The notes under the pieces: model-generated
What the model was told of the DNA's origin: nothing
What the model saw: the letters and a program-made list of their open reading frames with translations, nothing else
The model's database searches: none
Made by a program: the position numbers and the translations under genes
Assembly: GCA_046590205.1 (NCBI GenBank)
Contig: JBKJTT010000002.1
Span: 1-20,308, forward strand
DNA: 20,308 nucleotides
Direction of reading: 5' to 3'
Source of the DNA: DATDEW01 sp046590205
GTDB taxonomy: Bacteria; Bacteroidota; Ignavibacteria; Palsa-1295
Shown here: one piece after another, positions 1 through 6,785 of the stretch
Layout of the letters: every line of letters starts with the position of its first letter
How positions within the stretch are numbered: the stretch's first letter is position 1

Positions 1-1510
1 GCTTAACCTGCCACTGACCGCGGAAGAGCGCAACCTCGTTGATATACTCCCATACCATATCAAGAATCCAAAGCTCACGAAGCTCAACACCCCAAAAAGG
101 TGGTGTAGGGATATCCGTCAACCGAGCAACTCCCAACTCCTCAATATTTTTAACTTTTAAATTTTCACTTTTAACTTTACCCCCGACAAGCCACGGCAAT
201 GCACGCTCGGCAAGTGCCATCTTTGCTTCGAGGCCTGTTGCGCTATCAAGTTCTTCTTCGCGTGAGTCAAGCCATTGGCGGATACGCTCGCTGTGCTCTT
301 CTTCATGAGCGTAGGTAAAATATGGAAGCCAGTTCTTTGCTGCAGGTATTTTGTCCTTACGCAAGAATGCGTCTTCTGTAAGTCCTTCAAGTTCACTCAC
401 AAGAGCTTCACGGACGCGAAGCATTTCATCGAGTATCTCTTCTTTAGAGTGCAGCGGGCTGTCGGCTACGAACCGAGCGTTCCACTGGTCGGCATCGGTG
501 CTCTCGATCGCTTCCGGGGTACTGCCTATCTTAAGAATAGCAACGCGTTCAGCTGCGATCTCTTCCCACCCTATCATGTGAACAAGCACATCGCGAAGTG
601 ACCATTTATTAAATGTGTTCGGAAGTTCGAGATCAGTATTTTCAAGAGGTTCGATAAGTCGCAGAAGCTCGCCGCGTGAACGCGACATTGCCGCAATCAT
701 CTCTGCAATGGTCTCCGGCTTCTTCTCTTCGACTACATTCATTACTCCGCCTGCCGCGCCCTTGAGCTGCTCCATAAAACGCAGACCATCGAAGGCATCT
801 TGTGCATAGTTGAGTGGACCGCTATAAATTTCGCGCAGATCTTTCTCCACAAATTTCCTCGTGAGTGCCGCACCGCCAAGCACGACAGGGACACTTATCC
901 CGCGACCAGCCATCACTTCAAGGTTCTCTTTCATGATTGCCGTTGACTTCACAAGCAAGCCCGACATACCGATAGCGTCTGCTTTCCGGCGCTCGAACTC
1001 TTCGAGCATCGGTTCAAGCGCAACCTTGATACCAAGATTATAAACGGTGTAGCCGTTATTTGTGAGAATAATATCGACGAGGTTCTTCCCAATGTCATGC
1101 ACATCGCCTTTGACCGTTGCAAGTACCATCTTGCCCTTGGACCCGTCACCATCGGCTTTATCCATGTACGGCTCAAGATATTTTACCGCTGTCTTCATCG
1201 TCTCCGCAGATTGCAGGACGAACGGAAGCTGCATCTCGCCCGAGCCAAAAAGCTCGCCGACGACCTTCATGCCGCCGAGCAAAATATCATTGATGATCTC
1301 AAGCGCTTTATAGGACTTCAACGCTTCGGTTAGATCAACATCGATCGCTATCTTATCACCATCTATGATGCGCTTTTTCAGCCGCTCCTCGACCGTCATT
1401 CCTTCGTACGACGAAATAGTGCTCGAAGTGGACTTCGCATCTGCGTAGTGCGCCATGAATTCCTTCAGCGGATCATAGACACAGTTGAGTTCTTGGTTGG
1501 TTTGGCTCAT
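1..1510 (-). CDS. metH: Methionine synthase, cobalamin-binding portion (partial at left edge)
   Basis: The frame is open from an ATG at 1510 to the left edge, giving 503 visible residues with the C-terminus missing. Residues about 34-115 are the helical cap of the B12 module. Residues about 123-250 are the cobalamin-binding Rossmann fold with GDVHDIGKN; H138 is the expected lower ligand of cobalt. Residues about 440-503 hold PTPPFWG and ALFRGQWQ, which in MetH lie just before the activation domain. Between them, about 260-420, is a helical domain with WSLRDVLVHMIGWEE and YAHEEHSERI, resembling DinB/ClbS-type bundles and not expected in MetH. The homocysteine- and folate-binding modules are absent upstream, so the enzyme is probably split over two genes. 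Full MetH transfers methyl from methyltetrahydrofolate to homocysteine through B12. No SD precedes the ATG; a terminator-like hairpin ends about eight bases upstream. Confidence 0.88.
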   Translation of the reverse strand, partial: MSQTNQELNCVYDPLKEFMAHYADAKSTSSTISSYEGMTVEERLKKRIIDGDKIAIDVDLTEALKSYKALEIINDILLGGMKVVGELFGSGEMQLPFVLQSAETMKTAVKYLEPYMDKADGDGSKGKMVLATVKGDVHDIGKNLVDIILTNNGYTVYNLGIKVALEPMLEEFERRKADAIGMSGLLVKSTAIMKENLEVMAGRGISVPVVLGGAALTRKFVEKDLREIYSGPLNYAQDAFDGLRFMEQLKGAAGGVMNVVEEKKPETIAEMIAAMSRSRGELLRLIEPLENTDLELPNTFNKWSLRDVLVHMIGWEEIAAERVAILKIGSTPEAIESTDADQWNARFVADSPLHSKEEILDEMLRVREALVSELEGLTEDAFLRKDKIPAAKNWLPYFTYAHEEEHSERIRQWLDSREEELDSATGLEAKMALAERALPWLVGGKVKSENLKVKNIEELGVARLTDIPTPPFWGVELRELWILDMVWEYINEVALFRGQWQVK

Positions 1511-1518
1511 AATAAAAA

Positions 1519-1548
1519 TACCCCGACGCTTTGTACTGCGTCGGGGTA
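1519..1548 (-). terminator. Terminator-like hairpin just upstream of metH start
   Basis: An 11-bp perfect stem (core CCCCGACGC/GCGTCGGGG) with an 8-base loop is followed on the minus strand by TTTTTATT and then the metH ATG. A rho-independent terminator this close to a start codon suggests conditional termination in the leader. It could also simply end transcription from the upstream nuclease gene. Confidence 0.7.
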
Positions 1549-1576
1549 AGCAAAAACTTCTTCGCTTTACGGCGGC

Positions 1577-1640
1577 GCTTTAGCTCTTTCTTTTACGTGG
1601 CGGCAAGCTATCGGTCAAAGCACCACGGGTTACATGGTTG
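1577..1640 (-). promoter_or_regulatory. Candidate pseudoknot riboswitch in metH leader
   Basis: Read on the minus strand, a 5-bp helix CGTGG/CCACG (1623-1627 with 1596-1600) interleaves with a second helix. The second is GCTTT (1617-1621) plus TAGCT (1606-1610) pairing with the continuous AGCTAAAGC at 1577-1585. The order P1, P2, P1', P2' is an H-type pseudoknot, with an A-rich linker TAAAAGAAAG between P1' and P2'. Its place before metH and a terminator hairpin fits a ligand-sensing leader. SAM or a cobalamin/methionine-cycle compound is the natural guess, but I could not match a named class with confidence. Confidence 0.45.
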
Positions 1641-1668
1641 TAAACGGGATGAGGCGATGGAGAGTTCG

Positions 1669-2148
1669 TTACTTCTTCTTCTTCTCTGGAAATAGCTTTG
1701 CCCAGTTATTTAAATACTGTGTTGCAATTAAACTGTTGTCAATAATAATCACATTTTCTGCGTTATTTTCCTCTGCATTACTTGTGTAATTGTAGCTTCC
1801 GGTAATAACTCTCATTGAGTCAATTATGATAACCTTATCATGAGCCTTTCCAGGTACAATATCAGTTCGAACAGTAATTCCACCTTCTCTTAGCTTTCTT
1901 CTCTTGAACTTCTTTGATTTTGCCTCTTTCCTATCAATCAGCAACACAATCTCCACATTAGGTGAACGGCATTTCTTTTTAAGCAGCGCGTCCATTATCT
2001 CCTTAGATGTAAAGCTATAGGCTTGTACAAGTACTTGCACTTGAGCAGAATCAATCGAACGAATGATTGCCTCTCGAATCCCACCTTTAGGACTAAAGAA
2101 TGTTTGCCACTGGAGTTGGGATAATAGTAAAAGTGTTAGTATCTTCAT
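1669..2148 (-). CDS. Exported phospholipase D-like nuclease, single HKD motif
   Basis: This protein of about 159 residues starts at the ATG at 2148, because the upstream in-frame TTG lies inside the promoter. A hydrophobic N-terminus (MKILTLLLLSQLQW) looks like a signal peptide. The PLD signature HDKVIIIDSMRVITGSYNYT is present with the following Asn/Glu-rich stretch. A single HKD motif in a protein this size is typical of Nuc/endonuclease-like PLD members that act as homodimers on DNA or RNA through a phosphohistidine. The tail is lysine-rich (EKKKK). Base composition is more AT-rich than the metH segment, so it may be acquired. Nuclease activity is inferred from the family; a phosphodiesterase acting on another substrate cannot be excluded. 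Confidence 0.85.
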   Translation of the reverse strand: MKILTLLLLSQLQWQTFFSPKGGIREAIIRSIDSAQVQVLVQAYSFTSKEIMDALLKKKCRSPNVEIVLLIDRKEAKSKKFKRRKLREGGITVRTDIVPGKAHDKVIIIDSMRVITGSYNYTSNAEENNAENVIIIDNSLIATQYLNNWAKLFPEKKKK

Positions 2149-2152
2149 AGCA

Positions 2153-2168
2153 CAAATATACAAAAATA
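2153..2168 (-). promoter_or_regulatory. Two overlapping Bacteroidota-type -7 boxes for the PLD nuclease
   Basis: On the minus strand TATATTTG (2153-2160) and TATTTTTG (2161-2168) both fit TAnnTTTG. The nearer one ends only four bases before the ATG at 2148, so transcription from it would begin at or very near the start codon, giving a leaderless message. No clear TTG at -33 is seen. Confidence 0.5.
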
Positions 2169-2303
2169 TTACTGGTAACGAAGAACAGATTAAAAGACAT
2201 CATATATTATGTTGAAAGCAATACTTGTCACAGCATCTAACAATCATACAGGTACGTGAAGGATTAATGAAATCCGGGTTATAACTTCGCACCTACCCAC
2301 TTC

Positions 2304-2375
2304 AGCTCCGTTAGGAGCGGCACGTCGGTAGCGCAGGGCACGCCACCGGCGAGCCCCTACGGGAGGTGCCTATGG
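2304..2375. repeat. REP-like palindromic element
   Basis: A GCTCC/GGAGC hairpin with a GTTA loop (2305-2318) is followed by a GTCGGT/ACCGGC stem and a third short stem CCC-TAC-GGG near 2355-2363. The GC-rich, multi-hairpin unit stands out from its AT-rich flanks. It resembles dispersed elements common in Bacteroidota genomes, but only one copy lies in this window. Confidence 0.5.
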
Positions 2376-2472
2376 AAATTGGCGAAAGCGGAGCGGAAAC
2401 GGTAATTTTAGAGATATCCAAAGATTATCTTGTTGATTTTTAATGGGTTAGATGGTATTTTGTCCGAGCATC

Positions 2473-2504
2473 TTGCAGGAGGTGGGTCGGATTTCGTATA
2501 TTTG
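2473..2504 (+). promoter_or_regulatory. Orphan Bacteroidota-type promoter
   Basis: TTG (2473-2475) and TATATTTG (2497-2504) are separated by 21 bases. The expected transcript would begin near 2510, directly at a hairpin GGAAGT-TCGGT-ACTTCC (2510-2526). A 14-codon ORF (ATG 2506, stop 2548-2550) overlaps the start. The nearest downstream gene on this strand, msrA, is about 380 bases away, so a small RNA or a long msrA leader are the options. Confidence 0.45.
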
Positions 2505-2554
2505 CATGGGGAAGTTCGGTACTTCCTATGAGTCCTTTATTTATGTGTGAATTT

Positions 2555-2642
2555 TCATCCCGAACGAATGCGAGGGATCCGGAAGTCTAAGTAGGCGCGC
2601 TGCTTGTCCCAGATTCCTCGTCGCTTCGCTCTGTCGGGATGA
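2555..2642. repeat. MITE/REP-like inverted-repeat element
   Basis: Terminal inverted repeats TCATCCCGA (2555-2563) and TCGGGATGA (2634-2642) bound an 88-base unit. Its inner arms (GCGAGGGATC against GATTCCTCGTCGC) are also roughly complementary. The unit is non-coding and resembles short palindromic repeats scattered between genes in Bacteroidota and relatives. No transposase is nearby. Confidence 0.6.
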
Positions 2643-2889
2643 CAAACCTCAACTGACCGCCTAAACCCCTAAACATCCATTTCAAATGTGTACATTTACA
2701 GCACCACCGAATTCCCTACCCTTTACGCTTTAAGTTTTAGCTCTGAGCTTCCGCCAAAAGCGGTGTGGTGCACAGTGATAATGTTGATTTATATATGACT
2801 TACAAGGCAAAATTGCGCGAATTTAAAACCTATGGGCTCCGAAACATTGTACTACAATACACGAAAAATCACTATAGAAGACAAGACAA

Positions 2890-3489
2890 ATGTACATCAT
2901 GATAAAGGCATTACTTATAACCGCTCTTATCGCAGGATCAGCAGTTGCACTGACCTACTTCCGCGGTTCAGATAACTTCAAAAAGACCACAAGCAGAATT
3001 GGCACTAAGAAGGGCACGCAGATTGCTACCTTCGGGGCAGGATGCTTTTGGGGTGTGGAAGCGGATTTCAGGATGATTAAGGGAGTCACCGCAACGCGCG
3101 TCGGGTATGCCGGCGGCAAGAAGGATAACCCCACCTATAAAGATGTATGCTCTGATAATACGGGACATGCCGAGGTCGTGGAAGTGGAGTTCGACCCGAA
3201 CGAGGTCAGCTATGACGAACTACTAAAAGTGTTTTGGGATAACCACAACCCGACAACGCTCAATAGTCAAGGACCTGATCACGGCGAGCAGTACCGCTCG
3301 GTTATTTTCTATTCAAACGAAATGCAAAAACAAGCCGCGATAAAGTCAAAAGAAGCGTTAGCAAAAAGCGGAAAGTGGAAGAACCCTATCGTTACGTTCG
3401 TCGAACCAGCGAAGAAATTCTGGGCAGCGGAAGATTATCACCAGCAGTACCTCGAGAAGAGGGGGATGTCTAGTTGCCATACGAAATGA
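2890..3489 (+). CDS. msrA: Peptide-methionine (S)-S-oxide reductase MsrA, exported or membrane-anchored
   Basis: The 199-residue protein reduces the S-epimer of methionine sulfoxide in proteins. The catalytic motif GCFWGVE gives the nucleophilic Cys52 and Glu57. Conserved GYAGG, GHAEVVEVEFDP, FWDNHNPTT, DHGEQYRS and AAEDYHQQYL follow in the usual order. Cys196 in the tail (GMSSCHTK) is a likely resolving cysteine. A hydrophobic segment at residues 5-23 (KALLITALIAGSAVALTYF) suggests export or an inner-membrane anchor, so it probably repairs envelope proteins. A second ATG three codons in (2899) is equally possible as the start. There is no SD. It stands alone, flanked by palindromic repeats. 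Confidence 0.95.
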   Translation: MYIMIKALLITALIAGSAVALTYFRGSDNFKKTTSRIGTKKGTQIATFGAGCFWGVEADFRMIKGVTATRVGYAGGKKDNPTYKDVCSDNTGHAEVVEVEFDPNEVSYDELLKVFWDNHNPTTLNSQGPDHGEQYRSVIFYSNEMQKQAAIKSKEALAKSGKWKNPIVTFVEPAKKFWAAEDYHQQYLEKRGMSSCHTK

Positions 3490-3492
3490 CGG

Positions 3493-3584
3493 AATTCTGA
3501 GCGGAGTGAAACGAAGCGAAGAATCTGATGCTTCGGTTTACATACTAGCATCAGATTCTTCGTCGCCTTCGGCTCCTCAGAATT
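3493..3584. repeat. Large palindrome between convergent msrA and pirin
   Basis: A 16-bp perfect inner stem (3517-3532 with 3547-3562) and a 9-bp outer stem AATTCTGAG/CTCAGAATT (3493-3501 with 3576-3584) enclose a 14-base loop. There is no T run, so it is more likely a dispersed palindromic repeat that also acts as a two-way terminator. Its right end runs into the TAA stop codon of the pirin gene. Confidence 0.7.
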
Positions 3585-4281
3585 AGTTCAAGTCAAAGAG
3601 TAAAAACTCCGAGTCCTCATTTGCACTAATAGCAATCGATGCTTCTTGCGTCAAGCCGATGCCGTCGCTTGTCACAAGTTTTTCACCGTTGACAGTAAGG
3701 TCACCGCTAATGACTTGCAACCACGCCGAACGTCCTTCAGCAAGCGGTAGATCAAGCTTCTCCCCTGTTTCAAGTTTGCTACGATAGAGTTTTACGTCTT
3801 GCCCGATGGTAACAGAACCCTTCGCGCCGTCAGGTGATGCAACGAGCATCAACTGGTTCTTTGCGGTATCGAGGTCGAACTTCGTCTGCTCATAGCTCGG
3901 TGTTACTCCATGTTTCTCGGGCAGTATCCATATTTGATATAGATGGACGGGTTCATCAGAAGTCGGATTGAACTCGCTGTGGGTTACGCCAGTCCCGGCA
4001 CTCATGCGCTGCACTTCACCCGGCAGGATAACGGCAGTATTTCCCATACTGTCCTTGTGCTGCAGCTTGCCTGATAGGACGATGGTAACAATCTCCATAT
4101 CGCGATGCGGATGTGTCCCAAAGCCCATGCCTTCGGCGACGCGGTCTTCGTTCATGACGCGGAGGTTGCGGAAACTGACCCACTGGTCATCGTAGTAGGA
4201 CGAAAAAGAAAATGTATGATAGGTATCAAGCCATCCCATATCAAAATGACCTCTATCCGATGCTTTGCGTAACTTCAACAT
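3583..4281 (-). CDS. Pirin-family protein (bicupin, quercetinase-like)
   Basis: This 232-residue protein has the pirin N-terminal cupin with the metal ligands of the family: His57 and His59 in GTHPHRDME, and His101 and Glu103 in GVTHSEFN. RVMNEDRV, LSGKLQHKDSMGN and LPGEVQRMSAGTG are also typical, and a shorter C-terminal cupin follows. Bacterial relatives such as YhaK/YhhW bind a metal and some cleave quercetin; the natural substrate is usually unknown. It lies 53 bases downstream of a marR gene on the same strand, probably its regulator and operon partner. The stop codon overlaps the palindrome shared with msrA. No SD is seen. Confidence 0.92.
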   Translation of the reverse strand: MLKLRKASDRGHFDMGWLDTYHTFSFSSYYDDQWVSFRNLRVMNEDRVAEGMGFGTHPHRDMEIVTIVLSGKLQHKDSMGNTAVILPGEVQRMSAGTGVTHSEFNPTSDEPVHLYQIWILPEKHGVTPSYEQTKFDLDTAKNQLMLVASPDGAKGSVTIGQDVKLYRSKLETGEKLDLPLAEGRSAWLQVISGDLTVNGEKLVTSDGIGLTQEASIAISANEDSEFLLFDLN

Positions 4282-4334
4282 ATCAGTAAAAAATAAATTA
4301 GTTTGAACTTGAAGTATTATACTAAAAACAACTC

Positions 4335-4790
4335 TTATTGTTCCATTGCAGCAGTACCCATTTTCTTCAGGAGCGATGCAAGCTGCTTCTGCTCGGCTTG
4401 TGTTAGCCCTGATGAGAGCTTTGCGATGAGCTTCGCATGTTGAGGGAATACCTTCTTGACAAGCGACTTGCCTGTTGCCGTCAGACGAATAATGATGGCA
4501 CGCCGATCGTCTGCCTTAGGGATACGCTCGACAAGACCGTCACGTACGAGGTTATCAATGACGACCGTCATATTGCCGCCGGAGACAAGTTGCTTTTTAC
4601 ATAGCTCGCCGATTGTCATCTCACCTTTATGGAAGAGCACTTCCAGTACACCGAACTGCGGCAACGTAATATCATGGCGGAGTATATCTTCGGATGCGCT
4701 GCGATTGAAAACAGTGAATGACCTCGCCAACTTCACCCAAAGGTTAAGAGCCTGCTCTTCTTTTATACCGTATTGTTTGGTTTGTTGCAC
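4335..4790 (-). CDS. MarR-family transcriptional regulator
   Basis: The 151-residue protein is the usual size for MarR. The winged-helix part runs from about residue 43 to 110: ITLPQFGVLEVLFHKGEMTIGELCKKQ, recognition helix around SGGNMTVVIDNLVRDGLVER, and wing residues DDRRAIIIRLT, the classic DxRR turn. Helices at both ends would form the dimer interface. The start is a GTG at 4790, since no in-frame ATG lies nearby. As the first gene of a pair with pirin it may control its own operon in response to phenolic compounds or oxidants. That role is inferred from the family, not shown by a visible operator. Confidence 0.93.
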   Translation of the reverse strand: MQQTKQYGIKEEQALNLWVKLARSFTVFNRSASEDILRHDITLPQFGVLEVLFHKGEMTIGELCKKQLVSGGNMTVVIDNLVRDGLVERIPKADDRRAIIIRLTATGKSLVKKVFPQHAKLIAKLSSGLTQAEQKQLASLLKKMGTAAMEQ

Positions 4791-4872
4791 TTGCGATTAT
4801 TTAAGATGGAATATATTCAGATGAGGGTAACTACGCGGGAGGATTGAAATATGTTTCCTAAAAATAAGGAGG

Positions 4873-4982
4873 GATGCTTACAGTGAGCTGGCTTCGTATT
4901 CCACTCACTACAAGCATCCCTCGGATGAGAATTAAATGTATCCGGAAGGTCACTTGAGGTATAAGCATTGCTTACCGGATAC
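4873..4982. other. Two inverted repeats between divergent marR and cyclase genes
   Basis: The first is a hairpin of 8 bp (GGATGCTT 4873-4880 with AAGCATCC 4913-4920) plus 6 bp (AGTGAG 4883-4888 with CTCACT 4905-4910), separated by AC/AC. The second is an 8-bp stem GTATCCGG/CCGGATAC (4938-4945 with 4975-4982) around a 29-base loop. Neither has a T run. They could be operator sites, a structured leader of the downstream gene, or a repeat. Confidence 0.5.
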
Positions 4983-5063
4983 CTTGGCTGCGCCCTCGTT
5001 GCGCAGTCATATATAAGAACTTGCTTACGCCGATTTTGTTACACTTGGTCGCCTATAATCTAT

Positions 5064-5906
5064 ATGAAAATGTATTCATTGAACGAACGTCGGACATATC
5101 ATTTCTTATTGATATTATTACTCTTAGTAGGAGTTGGCTCTTGCAAAAAAGAAGTACAGACACTGCCTCCGCAAACCGCGAATCCTCCACAACCTGCCAC
5201 AGAAGTACCATCGTACACCTATGAAGTTGTTAACACCTTCCCCCATGACCCAAATGCCTTCACGCAAGGTCTGCAGGTTGTCGGCGATTATTTTATCGAG
5301 GGGACAGGACTCGAAGGAAAGTCAGACCTTCGCAAGGTGGATATTAAGACAGGAAAAGTATTAAAGATCGTTAAGCTCGCTGACTATTATTTCGGTGAAG
5401 GTATTACAGTCCTTAATGGAAAGATCTATCAGCTTACCTATACATCAGGCATCGGCTTTGTCTATGACCTCACCACGTTCGCAAAGATCGATTCTTTCCG
5501 CTATCAAGGTGATGGATGGGGATTAACGAATGACGGGACAAATCTTATCATGAGTAACGGAAGCGATACGATTCTTTTCATCGACCCAAATACAAAACAG
5601 ACTCTTAGAACTATACAAGTACGAGAAAGTGGATACAAAATAGAGAACATAAATGAGTTAGAGTATATTAACGGTGAGATATTCGCAAACATTTGGCAGA
5701 CTGAACGCATCATTCGCATCGACCCACAAACCGGCAACATAACAAGCGCAATCAATCTCTTCGGTATTCTTCCGCCGCAAGATAGAACCAGTGAGACAGA
5801 TGTACTCAACGGCATTGCTTATGATGCAAAGAATGACCGGATGTTTGTCACCGGAAAGTACTGGTCAAAAGTATTTGAGATAAAGATCAAAAAGAAAGGC
5901 GCATAA
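5064..5906 (+). CDS. Glutaminyl-peptide cyclotransferase (glutamine cyclotransferase), lipoprotein
   Basis: The 280-residue protein starts at ATG 5064, because residues further upstream (from TTG 4968) do not resemble a signal peptide. An N-terminal hydrophobic run ends in the lipobox VGSC, so it is probably lipid-anchored at Cys27. The mature part matches the plant/bacterial-type cyclase, a five-bladed propeller: YTYEVVNTFPHDPNAFTQGL, FIEGTGLEGKSDLRKVD, FGEGITVLNGKIYQLTY, GDGWGLTNDG, NELEYINGEIFANIW, DVLNGIAYD. The enzyme turns N-terminal glutamine into pyroglutamate on secreted peptides, a modification common on exported Bacteroidota proteins. prmA follows three bases downstream. Confidence 0.92.
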   Translation: MKMYSLNERRTYHFLLILLLLVGVGSCKKEVQTLPPQTANPPQPATEVPSYTYEVVNTFPHDPNAFTQGLQVVGDYFIEGTGLEGKSDLRKVDIKTGKVLKIVKLADYYFGEGITVLNGKIYQLTYTSGIGFVYDLTTFAKIDSFRYQGDGWGLTNDGTNLIMSNGSDTILFIDPNTKQTLRTIQVRESGYKIENINELEYINGEIFANIWQTERIIRIDPQTGNITSAINLFGILPPQDRTSETDVLNGIAYDAKNDRMFVTGKYWSKVFEIKIKKKGA

Positions 5907-5909
5907 CCT

Positions 5910-6785
5910 GTGATGATGAACGATGAATATATATCACTCGTCTTTGATGTATCGCTTGACGAGGAAGACGCTCTGCAGGGATATTTTTTGATGCACTTTG
6001 ATGTGCAAGGTTTTGAAGAAAGTCCGACCGGTGAGATGGTCATCCATATTAATAAGAGCGAATGGACACCTGAAGCAGAATCTGCGCTAAAAGAATTTAC
6101 TGCTACATATCCCGAAGGTAGTATCACACTTGATGAAGTTCTTACACATAAGAACACCGATTGGAATGCACAGTGGGAAGCAGACATCGAGCCGCTTCAA
6201 ATAAGCGAGTCGCTTGTCATCGCGCCAAGCTGGCGGCTTGAAGAAGCAAAGGTATTTAATCCAACACACCTCATAGTCATCGACCCAAAGATGAGCTTCG
6301 GTACAGGACATCATGAGACGACACGGCTATGCCTAAAGATGCTTGAGGGAATTGATTGCAACGGGAAGAACATCCTCGACCTCGGCTCCGGCACAGGTAT
6401 CCTTGCAATGTATGCGATGATGTTGGGTGGTAGTCATGCCATTGCTATTGACACCGACGAGTGGGCTTATCATAACTCGATAGAAAATATTGAGCGCAAT
6501 GGATATTCACCTGATAGGATAGAGATTCGTCTCGGCGACCTGACAACTGCAACAAAACCGGAAGACATGTTCGATCTTCTCATCGCCAACATCCATCGCA
6601 ATGTATTACTTGCTATTGAGAATGAGATAGCTACACATCAAGAGAGTGGCGGAATACTACTTCTTTCGGGTATTCTTGAGTGGGATAAAGATGAGATAGT
6701 CGCTGCATACGAAAAAGCAGGATACACCCTCAAACGAACGATGCAAGAGAATGAATGGATAGGTCTGGAGCTGGCGCGCAATTGA
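5910..6785 (+). CDS. prmA: Ribosomal protein L11 methyltransferase PrmA
   Basis: PrmA trimethylates ribosomal protein uL11 using SAM. The short substrate-recognition domain of about 80 residues at the N-terminus is followed by the linker motif FGTGHHETT (130-138). The methyltransferase core has LDLGSGTG (156-163), an acidic residue in AIAIDTDEWA, and LIANIHRNVLL in the position of motif IV. Length of about 290 is normal. The reading frame begins GTG-ATG-ATG; ATG 5913 or 5916 may be the true start, with only a weak AAAGG upstream. The gene lies three bases after the cyclase stop, and its own TGA overlaps the ppx start, so the three plus-strand genes are probably co-transcribed. Confidence 0.93.
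   Translation: MMMNDEYISLVFDVSLDEEDALQGYFLMHFDVQGFEESPTGEMVIHINKSEWTPEAESALKEFTATYPEGSITLDEVLTHKNTDWNAQWEADIEPLQISESLVIAPSWRLEEAKVFNPTHLIVIDPKMSFGTGHHETTRLCLKMLEGIDCNGKNILDLGSGTGILAMYAMMLGGSHAIAIDTDEWAYHNSIENIERNGYSPDRIEIRLGDLTTATKPEDMFDLLIANIHRNVLLAIENEIATHQESGGILLLSGILEWDKDEIVAAYEKAGYTLKRTMQENEWIGLELARN

Larger units (their letters stand above)
2169..2889. other. Long gene-free stretch between nuclease and msrA
   Basis: No plausible conserved protein is encoded on either strand in these about 720 bases. It contains two palindromic repeat elements (2304-2375 and 2555-2642), an orphan plus-strand promoter (2473-2504) and a 14-codon ORF starting at 2506. Between 2643 and 2889 I recognise nothing beyond the msrA upstream region. 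This looks like a repeat-rich accessory junction. Confidence 0.6.

Noticed and set aside
39..809. Several plus-strand ORFs of 60-108 residues
   Set aside because: They lie opposite the continuous metH frame and have low-complexity Ser/Arg-rich translations with no family features.
1600..1700. Classical S-box (SAM-I) or cobalamin riboswitch
   Set aside because: AACC...GGTGCTTTGACC recalls part of the S-box core, but the GGAGGGA and GGCCC/GAA blocks and the closing GATAAG are missing; the cobalamin B12 box is not complete either. Kept only as an unassigned pseudoknot.
4968..5063. N-terminal extension of the cyclase from TTG 4968
   Set aside because: It would put a non-signal sequence before a clear lipoprotein signal, and it overlaps the inverted repeat.
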